This document shows, one piece after another, positions 7,316 through 14,080 of a stretch of DNA of 28,915 bases (the stretch's first letter is position 1; the number at the start of each line of letters is the position of its first letter). The notes below the pieces were generated by a model that searched no databases, was not told the DNA's origin, and saw only the letters and a list, made by a program, of their open reading frames with translations. A program made the translations under genes and the position numbers. This DNA comes from an uncultured Elioraea sp. GTDB lineage: Bacteria > Pseudomonadota > Alphaproteobacteria > Acetobacterales > Acetobacteraceae. Where the stretch lies: contig CALKJX010000178.1 of assembly GCA_937995555.1 (NCBI GenBank), forward strand, positions 1 to 28,915, written 5' to 3'.

Positions 7316-8058
7316 GACGTTTCCTGACGGCCCTGGCCGCGCTGTCGGCGCTCGCCGTGCCCGCCGCCGCTGAGACCGATCCTTCGCGCCTCTTCAGCGC
7401 CGAGCAGCGCGCCGCGATCATCGAGATCCTGCGCGAGGCGCTGCGCACCGATCCCTCGATTCTGGCGGATGCCGTCGCGGCGATGCAGGCGGCCGAGCAG
7501 GATCTGGAACGGGCGCGGATCCGCGAGGCGATCGCGGCGCACGCCGAGGCGCTGTTCGGCGATCCGGGCGCCCCGGCGCTCGGCCCCGAGCGTGCGGCGG
7601 TGACGCTCGTCGAGTTCACCGACTACCGCTGCCCCTATTGCCGGCGCATGCACCCGGTGGTCGCGGAGCTGCTGCGGCGCGAGCCGGGCCTGCGCGTGGT
7701 CGTGAAGGAGATCCCGATCCTCGGCCCGGCGAGCGTGCTGGCCGCGCGCGCGGCGCTCGCCGCGCATGTGCAGGGCCGGTTTCCCGCCTTCCATGACGGA
7801 CTGATGCGGCTGCGCGGTGAGCCGGACGAGACCGCGCTGCTGCAGCTCGCCGCCGAGACCGGCCTCGATCCGGTGCGGCTTCAGCGCGACATGATGAGCG
7901 AGGCGGTGACGCGCCGGCTGAACGCGAATCTGCAGCTCGCGCAGGCGCTCGGCATCCAGGGCACGCCTGCGTATGTGGTGGGCAAGACGCTGCTGGCCGG
8001 CGCGGTGCCGCTGGAGCGGCTGCGCGAAGCGGTCGCGGCGGCGCGCGCCGGCCGGTAG
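7312..8058 (+). CDS. DsbA-family thiol:disulfide oxidoreductase
   Basis: A 248-aa periplasmic thioredoxin-fold protein. A signal peptide occupies residues 1-20 (MRRFLTALAALSALAVPAAA). An N-terminal helical region (about 25-80) precedes the thioredoxin fold with active site FTDYRCPYCRRMHP (C107, C110) and the cis-proline loop GIQGTPAYVVG (P218). The CPYC dipeptide and the N-terminal extension resemble the Com1/ScsC-like DsbA group common in alphaproteobacteria, whose members act as disulfide oxidases or isomerases. GAGGAG lies about 9 nt before the ATG. The gene overlaps the upstream M48 protease by 4 nt, suggesting shared expression in envelope protein quality control. It converges with the EAL-domain gene 12 bp downstream, and no obvious intrinsic terminator lies between them. 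Confidence 0.93.
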   Translation: MRRFLTALAALSALAVPAAAETDPSRLFSAEQRAAIIEILREALRTDPSILADAVAAMQAAEQDLERARIREAIAAHAEALFGDPGAPALGPERAAVTLVEFTDYRCPYCRRMHPVVAELLRREPGLRVVVKEIPILGPASVLAARAALAAHVQGRFPAFHDGLMRLRGEPDETALLQLAAETGLDPVRLQRDMMSEAVTRRLNANLQLAQALGIQGTPAYVVGKTLLAGAVPLERLREAVAAARAGR

Positions 8059-8070
8059 CGCAGATGCGGA

Positions 8071-8874
8071 TCAGAGCGCGCGTTCGGCCCCGAGCCTGAG
8101 CGAGGCGCGCGGCGGCGGCGCCGCGATGCCGCGGATCGTCAGCGGCAGGTCGAGCTCGGTGGTCGCGCGCTCGTACAAGGGATGGCCGAACAGGAAGCCC
8201 TGCATCTCGGTGATGCCGAGCGTGTGCAGGCAGGAGAGCTCGCCGAGCGACTCCACTCCCTCGGCGATGGTGCGCACGTGCATCTGCTCGACCATGCGCA
8301 GGATGCCGGCGACGATCGAGCGGCGCACCGCGTGCAGGTCGATCCCGCGCGTCAGCGTCATGTCGATCTTGATGACGTCGGGCTGCACCTCGGCCAGCAG
8401 CGACAGGCCGTTGTAGCCGGCGCCGAAATCGTCGATCGCGATGCGTAGCCCGAGCGCGCGCGCGGCCTCGACCATCTTCGCGAGCCGTGGCGGATCGTCG
8501 ATCTTCTCGCCCTCGGTGACTTCGAGCACGAGCTGCGCGAGAGGGAAATTCTCGACCTCGGCCACCGTCGCGATCGCGCTCACCACATCAGGTGTGTGCA
8601 GCAGCACGCCGGGCGAGAAGTTGACGTGCAGGTCGGTCTCGATGCCGAGGGCAACCGCGCGGGCAAGCGCGTGCCGGGCGATCGCGATCTCGAGTCCGAA
8701 GCGCTGCCCGCCTTCGGCGCGCGACAGCACGCTTGCGGCCGAACCGCCACCGATGCCGCGCACCAGGGCTTCCTGGGCGACGATGCGCCGCCCGGCGATG
8801 TCGACGATCGGCTGAAACGCGATCGCGAAGCCCGGCGCAGCCCGGTCCGCCACCGCAACAGGAAGCGCGCCCAT
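8071..8874 (-). CDS. Stand-alone EAL-domain cyclic-di-GMP phosphodiesterase
   Basis: A 267-aa protein consisting almost only of an EAL domain. All residues needed for c-di-GMP hydrolysis are visible: QEALVRG (E35), HVNFSPG (N85), LVLEVTE (E128), IDDFGAGY (D148, D149), VIKID (K169), IAEGVE (E205) and MQGFLFG (Q225). Active phosphodiesterase function hydrolysing c-di-GMP to pGpG is therefore well supported. No GGDEF, sensor domain, signal peptide or membrane segment is present, so it is cytosolic and its input is unknown. I chose the ATG at 8874 because GGAAGGA lies just upstream; the in-frame ATG at 8916 lacks one. The gene has its own upstream gap of about 195 bp and no operon partner. Confidence 0.93.
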   Translation of the reverse strand: MGALPVAVADRAAPGFAIAFQPIVDIAGRRIVAQEALVRGIGGGSAASVLSRAEGGQRFGLEIAIARHALARAVALGIETDLHVNFSPGVLLHTPDVVSAIATVAEVENFPLAQLVLEVTEGEKIDDPPRLAKMVEAARALGLRIAIDDFGAGYNGLSLLAEVQPDVIKIDMTLTRGIDLHAVRRSIVAGILRMVEQMHVRTIAEGVESLGELSCLHTLGITEMQGFLFGHPLYERATTELDLPLTIRGIAAPPPRASLRLGAERAL

Positions 8875-9012
8875 ACCCCATCCTTCCAGCGAGTTGCCCC
8901 GTGAGCTTGGGGGCATCGTGCGCGGAAAGCGTCAAGCCGCGGTTAACGCGGCGCTGACGCAGGCGCCAGGGACGAGTCGCGCCGTGGCGCGAATTTCCAT
9001 TGTTGAGACATT

Positions 9013-9050
9013 GCGGCCGGATCTGCACACGCACGTATGCGTCCGGCCGC
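9013..9050 (-). terminator. Inverted repeat after the quinone oxidoreductase gene, possible terminator
   Basis: Perfect 9-bp arms GCGGCCGGA / TCCGGCCGC flank a 20-nt loop that itself contains CGCA-CGTA-TGCG. It lies 20 bp past the stop of the leftward oxidoreductase gene, the right place for a terminator of the diaminopropionate operon. No U-run follows, so factor-independent termination is not assured. Confidence 0.45.
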
Positions 9051-9069
9051 GCCGGGCGCGAACGCCGAG

Positions 9070-10071
9070 TCAGCGCAGCGTCAGCATGATCTTGCCGATA
9101 TGCGCGCTGCGCTCCATCAGCCGGTGCGCTTCAGCCACGTCTTCGAGCGCATAGGTGCCGTAGATCACCGGCCCGCAGCGACCCGCGGACAGCACCGGCC
9201 AGACCCGCGCGCGCAGCTCCGCCGCGATCGCGCCCTTCTGTTCGGTGGTGCGTGGGCGCATGGTGCTGCCGGTGATGGTCAGCCGCCTGGTCATCACCGG
9301 CAGGAAGTCGAAGTCGCGCGTCTTCGAGCCCTGCAGGAAGGCGATCTGCACGAGCCGTCCGTCGAGCGCAAGGCAGCGGAGGTTGCGCGCGATGTAGTCG
9401 CCGCCGACCATGTCGAGAACGACGTCAACGCCGCGGCCGTCGGTCAGCCGCTTCACCTCCTCGACGAAATCCTGCGCGTTGTAGTCGATCGCCGCCTCGG
9501 CGCCGAGACGCAGGCACGCGGTGCACTTGTCCACGTTGCCGGCGGTGGCGAACACCCGCGCGCCGAACTCGCGCGCGAGCTGGATCGCGGTGGTGCCGAT
9601 CCCTGACGAGCCGCCATGGATGAGCACCGACTCGCCCTTCGCGAGCCGGCCACGCTGGAACAGGTTGGCCCAGACGGTGAAATACGTCTCCGGCAGGGCC
9701 GCGGCGCGCAGATGGTCGTAGCCCTCCGGCGGGGGCAGGCATTGCGGCGCGGGCACCGCGACGTACTCGGCGTAGCCGCCGCCGTTGCAGAGCGCGGTGA
9801 CCGGATCGCCCACGCTCCAGCCCTCCACCCCCGCGCCGAGGGCGGCGACCGTGCCCGCCGCCTCCAGCCCCAGGATCGGCGAGGCGCCGGGCGGCGGCGG
9901 ATAGGCGCCGCGGCGCTGCTGGATGTCGGGACGGTTCACGCCGGCGGCATGCACCTCGATCAGGATCTCGCCCGGTCCCGGCTGCGGCACCGGGCCGGAG
10001 ACGACCTTCATCACCTCCGGCCCGCCATGCCCCGCGCAGGTGACGTGACGCATCGTGTCCGGTACGGGCAT
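9070..10071 (-). CDS. NAD(P)H quinone oxidoreductase, MDR superfamily (PIG3-like)
   Basis: A 333-aa medium-chain dehydrogenase/reductase without catalytic zinc ligands. The N-terminal GroES-like part includes GVNRPDIQQRRGAYPPPPGAS and LGLEAAGTVAALG. The Rossmann NADP motif is IHGGSSGIGTTAIQLA (about 151-166), followed by VDVVLDMVGGDYIARNL and the typical ending SAHIGKIMLTL. The PYPPPPGAS and FTVWANLFQRG patterns fit the PIG3/p53-inducible quinone reductase subgroup. Its ATG shares a base with the stop of the upstream receptor gene (TGATG at 10069-10073), which indicates an operon and fixes the start; an internal ATG at M7 is an alternative. Its link to the ammonia-lyase and receptor is not obvious: it may detoxify carbonyl or quinone intermediates, but this is inference. 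Confidence 0.9.
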   Translation of the reverse strand: MPVPDTMRHVTCAGHGGPEVMKVVSGPVPQPGPGEILIEVHAAGVNRPDIQQRRGAYPPPPGASPILGLEAAGTVAALGAGVEGWSVGDPVTALCNGGGYAEYVAVPAPQCLPPPEGYDHLRAAALPETYFTVWANLFQRGRLAKGESVLIHGGSSGIGTTAIQLAREFGARVFATAGNVDKCTACLRLGAEAAIDYNAQDFVEEVKRLTDGRGVDVVLDMVGGDYIARNLRCLALDGRLVQIAFLQGSKTRDFDFLPVMTRRLTITGSTMRPRTTEQKGAIAAELRARVWPVLSAGRCGPVIYGTYALEDVAEAHRLMERSAHIGKIMLTLR

Positions 10072-11039
10072 CAGTTCACCGTGATCCCGGCCTCGCGGAT
10101 CACCTTGCCCCACTTGTCGCGCTCGGCGATCAGGAAGGCGCGCGCGCTTTCGGGCGTCGAGTCGGTGATCACCTCGGCGGTGAGTTCCAGCAGGCGGTTC
10201 TTCACCTCGGGCACCGCGGCGGACTCGTTCACCACCCGATTGAGCCGCGTGACGATCGCCTGCGGCGTGCCCGCGGGCACATGCACCATGTGCCAGGTAT
10301 AGGCCTCGTAACCGGGCACCCCGGCCTCCTCGAAGGTGGGCAGGTCGGGGGCGAGGCGGGAGCGCTGCCTCGACGAGATCGCAAGCCCCTTCACCCGCCC
10401 GTCACGCACGTACGCGAGCGCGCTTGCCGCGACATCGACGCTGAACGCGATCCGGCCCGCGATCAGATCGGGCAGCAGCGCCGAGGAGCCCCGATAGGGC
10501 ACGTGGTTGGCCTTCGTGCCGCTCATGGACAGGAACAGTTCGGAGGCGAGATGCACCGCGCCGCCATTGCCCGACGAGCCGTAGTCGAACTCGCCCGGCC
10601 TGGACTTCAGCAGCGCGATCAGCTCGGCGAGCGAGTTCACCGGCAGGTCCTTGTTGACGATCATGATCATCGGCACGACCGCGACCAGGGAGACCGGGAC
10701 GAAGTCCGCCACCGGGTCGAAGGTAAGGCGCTGGAACAGCGACGGCATCACCGCCTGCGCGACGGTGCTATAGAGGATCGTGTGCCCGTCCTTCGGCGCC
10801 TTGGCGACCACCTCGGTGCCGACCAGCGCACCCGCGCCGGTGCGGTTCTCCACCACCACGCGCTGCGGCAGGCGCTTGCTCATCTCCTCGGCGATCAGGC
10901 GGGCGGGGATGTCGGTCGGGCCGCCCGCGGCGAAGGGGACGATCATGCGGATCGGCTGGTTCGGCCACTCCTGCGCGTGCACGGCGGCCGGCAACGCTGC
11001 GAGCGGGGTTGCCGCAAGCAGGGTGCGACGGGTGAGCAT
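10071..11039 (-). CDS. Tripartite tricarboxylate transporter substrate-binding protein (Bug/TctC family)
   Basis: A 322-aa periplasmic binding protein. Residues 1-23 are a signal peptide with a twin arginine (MLTRRTLLAATPLAAL, cleavage after VHA-Q). Bug-family blocks follow: WPNQPIRMIVPFAAGGPTDIPAR, VVVENRTGAGALVGTEVVAKAPKDGHT, YGSSGNGGAVHLASELF, HVPYRGSSALLPDLIAGRI and GVPGYEAYTWH. Such proteins capture carboxylates or other small anions and deliver them to TctAB-type permeases, but many are orphans. No tctA or tctB lies in this window, so this one is an orphan or uses a permease elsewhere. The neighbouring diaminopropionate ammonia-lyase suggests an amino-acid-derived ligand (inference). 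The in-frame start at 11102 would precede the signal peptide, so the ATG at 11039 is preferred. Confidence 0.92.
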   Translation of the reverse strand: MLTRRTLLAATPLAALPAAVHAQEWPNQPIRMIVPFAAGGPTDIPARLIAEEMSKRLPQRVVVENRTGAGALVGTEVVAKAPKDGHTILYSTVAQAVMPSLFQRLTFDPVADFVPVSLVAVVPMIMIVNKDLPVNSLAELIALLKSRPGEFDYGSSGNGGAVHLASELFLSMSGTKANHVPYRGSSALLPDLIAGRIAFSVDVAASALAYVRDGRVKGLAISSRQRSRLAPDLPTFEEAGVPGYEAYTWHMVHVPAGTPQAIVTRLNRVVNESAAVPEVKNRLLELTAEVITDSTPESARAFLIAERDKWGKVIREAGITVN

Positions 11040-11098
11040 GGTGGACGGTTCCTGGACTGTTGGCGTTGCCTGGAGGCTGGGGTGACGCGCGACACCGG

Positions 11099-12280
11099 TC
11101 AAGAAGGCACAGCCACCAGCCGGGCGTAGAGCTCGGGATCGGTCGCACCCTCGGTGCCGAACAGCAGCACGCGCGCGGCGGCGTCGAGACCAAGCGCGGC
11201 CGCGGCAGCCGGATCATGGCGCGCGAGCGCAAGCCCGATCAGCCCGGCGACCGCGCTCTCGCCGGCGACCACGCCCGGATCGCCGTCCACGCCGCTTGCA
11301 AGCGCGCGCATCGCCGGCGCAACCGCCTCGTCGGGCACGGCCATGAAGGCGTCGGCGCGGTGCAGCAGCTCGTCGAAGGCGAGGATCGAGACCTCGCCGC
11401 AGGCGAGCCCGGCCATCAGCGTGTCGGGGCCCGGCGGGGATGGGGTGGGCGTCCCCACCACCGCGCTGCGGTAGAGGCAGTCGAACCGGTCGGGCTCGAC
11501 CACGATCAGATGCGGCCGGTCCGCGCCGAAGTGCAGCGCCGCCTGCGCGGCGACCGCGGCGGCCACGCCGCCGACGCCGCCCTGCACGAACAGATGCGTC
11601 GGTGCCGGACCGGTCCATTGCGCGAACGCCTCGTCCGCCATGACGCGGTAGCCCTGCATGACGTCGCGCGGGATGTCGGTGTAGCCGGGATAGGAGGTGT
11701 CGGAGACCACGGTCCAGCCCTGCGCGGCCGCATCCTCGGCGGCGCGGCGGACCGCATCGTCGTAGGTGCCGGGCACGCGCCGGACCTCGGCGCCGAAGCG
11801 GGCGATCGCCGCCGCGCGGCCGTCGCTGACGGTCTCGTGGATGTAGATCACCGCGCGGCAGTGGAAGCGCTGCGCCCCCCAGGCGACCGAGCGGCCGTGA
11901 TTGCCGTCGGTCGCGCAGGTGACGGTGATGTCGCGGGTCAGGGCGGCGTGGCGCCCGGCGGCGAGGTCGGCGTCGGTCGCCGTGATGCCACGCGCGGCGA
12001 GCGTGCGGGCGAGGTGCCGCGCCACCGCGTAGGCGCCGCCGAGCGCCTTGAAGCTGCCGAGCCCGAACCGCCCGCCCTCGTCCTTCCAGCCGAGCGCGGC
12101 GATGCCGAGCGCCCGCGCCAGTCCCGGCAGATCGACGAGCGGGGTCGCCGCGTAGCCCGGCCAGGAGGTGATCGCCGCGCGCGCCTCCGCGAAGCCCGCC
12201 GCGTCGAGCACCGCCGCGCCGGCCCGCCCCTTGGCGGCATTGGGATGCAGACGGAACGGCAGCGCGGGCAGAAGCGTCAC
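11099..12280 (-). CDS. dpaL: Diaminopropionate ammonia-lyase
   Basis: A 393-aa fold-type II PLP enzyme. Compared from memory with E. coli DpaL (YgeX), it keeps KDEGGRFGLGSFKALGGAYA with the Schiff-base lysine K78, TCATDGNHGRSVAW (125-130), VVSDTSYPGYTDIPRDVMQGY, LFVQGGVGG for phosphate binding, VVEPDRFDCLYRSAV and TLMAGLACGEVS. The family deaminates 2,3-diaminopropionate to pyruvate and two ammonia. The start is uncertain. I prefer the GTG at 12280 (with GAGGT just upstream), which gives the family's usual length. An in-frame ATG at 12358 would add 26 residues and overlap the divergent cytochrome gene. It heads a leftward operon with the Bug receptor (60 bp downstream) and the quinone oxidoreductase. 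Confidence 0.92.
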   Translation of the reverse strand: MTLLPALPFRLHPNAAKGRAGAAVLDAAGFAEARAAITSWPGYAATPLVDLPGLARALGIAALGWKDEGGRFGLGSFKALGGAYAVARHLARTLAARGITATDADLAAGRHAALTRDITVTCATDGNHGRSVAWGAQRFHCRAVIYIHETVSDGRAAAIARFGAEVRRVPGTYDDAVRRAAEDAAAQGWTVVSDTSYPGYTDIPRDVMQGYRVMADEAFAQWTGPAPTHLFVQGGVGGVAAAVAAQAALHFGADRPHLIVVEPDRFDCLYRSAVVGTPTPSPPGPDTLMAGLACGEVSILAFDELLHRADAFMAVPDEAVAPAMRALASGVDGDPGVVAGESAVAGLIGLALARHDPAAAAALGLDAAARVLLFGTEGATDPELYARLVAVPS

Positions 12281-12350
12281 TTGACCTCGGTCAACGAATG
12301 CGACGGATGGGGTCGCCAGACTGCCGCGAAACGCGGAAGGGAGATAGTCC

Positions 12351-12638
12351 ATGCGCATCGTGTTCGCCGCCCTGGTCGCCGTGCCGCTGATCGCGCTCGC
12401 ATCGACGCTGGCGACGGGTCAGCAGTCGCGCGCGGCCGATCCGGGCGAGACCGCCTACCAGGAGGCCTGCGCCTCCTGCCACCGCACGCCGACACGCTTC
12501 ATGCGCCGCTTCGTCGACCTTTCGCAGGCGGAGCGGCAGGTCGCGCTCGACGACTTCCTCAAGACCCACCACGCCGAGGATCCTGGCAAGCGCGCCGCCA
12601 TCATCGCCTGGCTGGAGGCGAACCACGTGCGGCGCTGA
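12351..12638 (+). CDS. Small monohaem c-type cytochrome
   Basis: A 95-aa exported protein with a signal peptide at residues 1 to about 28 (MRIVFAALVAVPLIALAS, ending SRAA-D) and a single haem-attachment motif CASCH (C40, C43, H44). After it the only methionine (M51) is close to the haem motif. A KTHHAED segment about 25 residues downstream could provide a histidine sixth ligand, as in small cytochromes with an FLxTHH pattern. AAGGGAG at 12337-12343 is a good ribosome binding site. It ends 4 bp from the end of a leftward gene cluster that includes a flavohaem reductase. Electron exchange between the two is possible, but they are on opposite strands. The redox partner is unknown. Confidence 0.85.
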   Translation: MRIVFAALVAVPLIALASTLATGQQSRAADPGETAYQEACASCHRTPTRFMRRFVDLSQAERQVALDDFLKTHHAEDPGKRAAIIAWLEANHVRR

Positions 12639-12642
12639 CGCG

Positions 12643-12762
12643 CTACAGTACCAGCGCGCGCGCCGCGAACAGCAGCACCGCGAGCCACACCGCCCCCAGC
12701 AGCAGCCGCACCGCGGCGCGCATCCGCTGTTCCACGCGCGGCATCGGCGCGCGCTCAGTCAT
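12643..12762 (-). CDS. 39-residue single-pass membrane peptide
   Basis: The frame runs from an ATG at 12762 to TAG at 12643-12645. It overlaps the end of the reductase gene by 8 nt (ATGACTGA). The peptide has a charged N-terminus (MTERAPMPRVEQRMRAAVR) followed by one hydrophobic helix of about 18 residues (LLLGAVWLAVLLFAARAL) to the C-terminus, a typical small bitopic membrane protein. The overlap suggests translational coupling to the reductase and a role with that membrane protein, by analogy with small subunits of other respiratory complexes. No homologue is recognised. The short length makes it likely to be missed by gene callers. Confidence 0.55.
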   Translation of the reverse strand: MTERAPMPRVEQRMRAAVRLLLGAVWLAVLLFAARALVL

Positions 12763-14080
12763 AGTCGAACCGCTCATAGCGGATCGCACCGGGCGGCAGG
12801 CCGAGCCGCTCTAGGCTCGCCGCGACCGCCAGCATCATCGGCGTCGGTCCGCAGACCATCGCCACCGTGCGGTGCGGATCGAGGCCGTCCATCGCCATGC
12901 GCAGGATCGCCTCGTCGAGGATGCCGCGCGTCGCGCCGGCCGGAAGCGGTCCCTCGTCGACGCGCAGGAACAGGCCGAAGCCCTTTTCGGCGGCCGTCCG
13001 CGCGAGCTCGTCACGGTAGAGAAGGCGTTCGGCCGTCCAGGCGCCATAGACGAGCCGCACCGCGCCGGCATCCGGCCGGCTGGCGAGATCGCGCCAGAGC
13101 GACAGGATCGGCGCGATCCCCGTACCGCCGGCGATCAGCAGGATCGCGCGCCGCTCGCGCGGGTCGAGCACGAAAGCGCCATGCGGCGCATCGACCCGCA
13201 CCGGCGCACCGATCGGCAGCGACCCGATCGTGCGCGTGAGATCCCCGGCCTCGCGGATGACGAAGACGAGCCGCGGATCACCCGGCGCGGAGGCGATCGA
13301 GAACGGGTTGTCGTCCCACGGCGCGCGCCGGCCGAAGGCGAGCCAGGCGAACTGCCCGGCGGCGAAGGGAAGCGGTGCGCGCGAAGGGCGCTCAAGCGCC
13401 ACTTCCCAGTAGTCGGGGCCGAGCGGGACGACCGCGGCGACGCGCCAGCCCGCGCGGCTGTCGCGGAGCGGCTTGAGGCCCCAGGTCCAAACCAGGGCGA
13501 GGGCGGCGAGCGCAAGCCCGCCGAGCCAGAACCCGCGCAGCGGCGCGGCCTCGCTGTAGAGCCCGACGCGCAGCGCGTGATGCACGGCGAAGGCCGCAGC
13601 CGCAAGGCCGAGCGCCGCGTGCAGCGCCCGCCAGCGCTGATATGCGAGCCTGATGCGGCTGCGCGCGAGCGAGGCCGCCACGACGACCAGCAGCAGCACG
13701 AGCGCGATCATGCCGCTCTGCATCCGTTCGGCGCGCAGCATCCGCACCAGGCCACGCAGCGCGAGCTCCGGGTGGGTGAGCAGCGGCGGCAGCACGAAGG
13801 CGATCGGATGCAGCAGCGCCATCACCGCGAGCGCGATGCCGGCCGAGCGATGCACCCGCATGGTGCGATCGATGCCGATCCGGCCGGCGATCGTCTCGAG
13901 CCGACCGGAATGCGCGAACTGCAGCAGCATCAGCGCGAGCGCGGCGAGCCCGAGCCCGATGCCGAGCTCCGCCTGCACCGCCTCCGGCGGCTCGCCGGAG
14001 GCGAGGGCGAGGATCAGCGGCGCGCAGGCCGCGAGCACGAACAGCACGGCCAGCGGCCACGGCGGCAGGCCGCGCGTCAT
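12755..14080 (-). CDS. Ferric-reductase-like transmembrane flavohaem oxidoreductase
   Basis: A 441-aa membrane protein. Residues 1-210 contain about six hydrophobic helices with histidines at H77 and H91, and at H154 and H167/H168, spaced like the bis-haem ligands of ferric reductase or NADPH-oxidase cores. From about residue 215 comes an FAD-binding barrel with DNPFSIASAPGD, then an NAD(P)-binding domain with LIAGGTGIAPILSLWRDL, LVYGAWTAERLLYRDEL and MVCGPTPMM. It should carry electrons from cytosolic NAD(P)H through FAD and haem across the membrane; the acceptor (Fe3+, oxygen, or a periplasmic protein) is not known. Its ATG overlaps the stop of the SMC-like gene (ATGA at 14077-14080), and its end overlaps the 39-aa peptide, so it is the third of four coupled genes. 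Confidence 0.9.
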   Translation of the reverse strand: MTRGLPPWPLAVLFVLAACAPLILALASGEPPEAVQAELGIGLGLAALALMLLQFAHSGRLETIAGRIGIDRTMRVHRSAGIALAVMALLHPIAFVLPPLLTHPELALRGLVRMLRAERMQSGMIALVLLLVVVAASLARSRIRLAYQRWRALHAALGLAAAAFAVHHALRVGLYSEAAPLRGFWLGGLALAALALVWTWGLKPLRDSRAGWRVAAVVPLGPDYWEVALERPSRAPLPFAAGQFAWLAFGRRAPWDDNPFSIASAPGDPRLVFVIREAGDLTRTIGSLPIGAPVRVDAPHGAFVLDPRERRAILLIAGGTGIAPILSLWRDLASRPDAGAVRLVYGAWTAERLLYRDELARTAAEKGFGLFLRVDEGPLPAGATRGILDEAILRMAMDGLDPHRTVAMVCGPTPMMLAVAASLERLGLPPGAIRYERFDYD

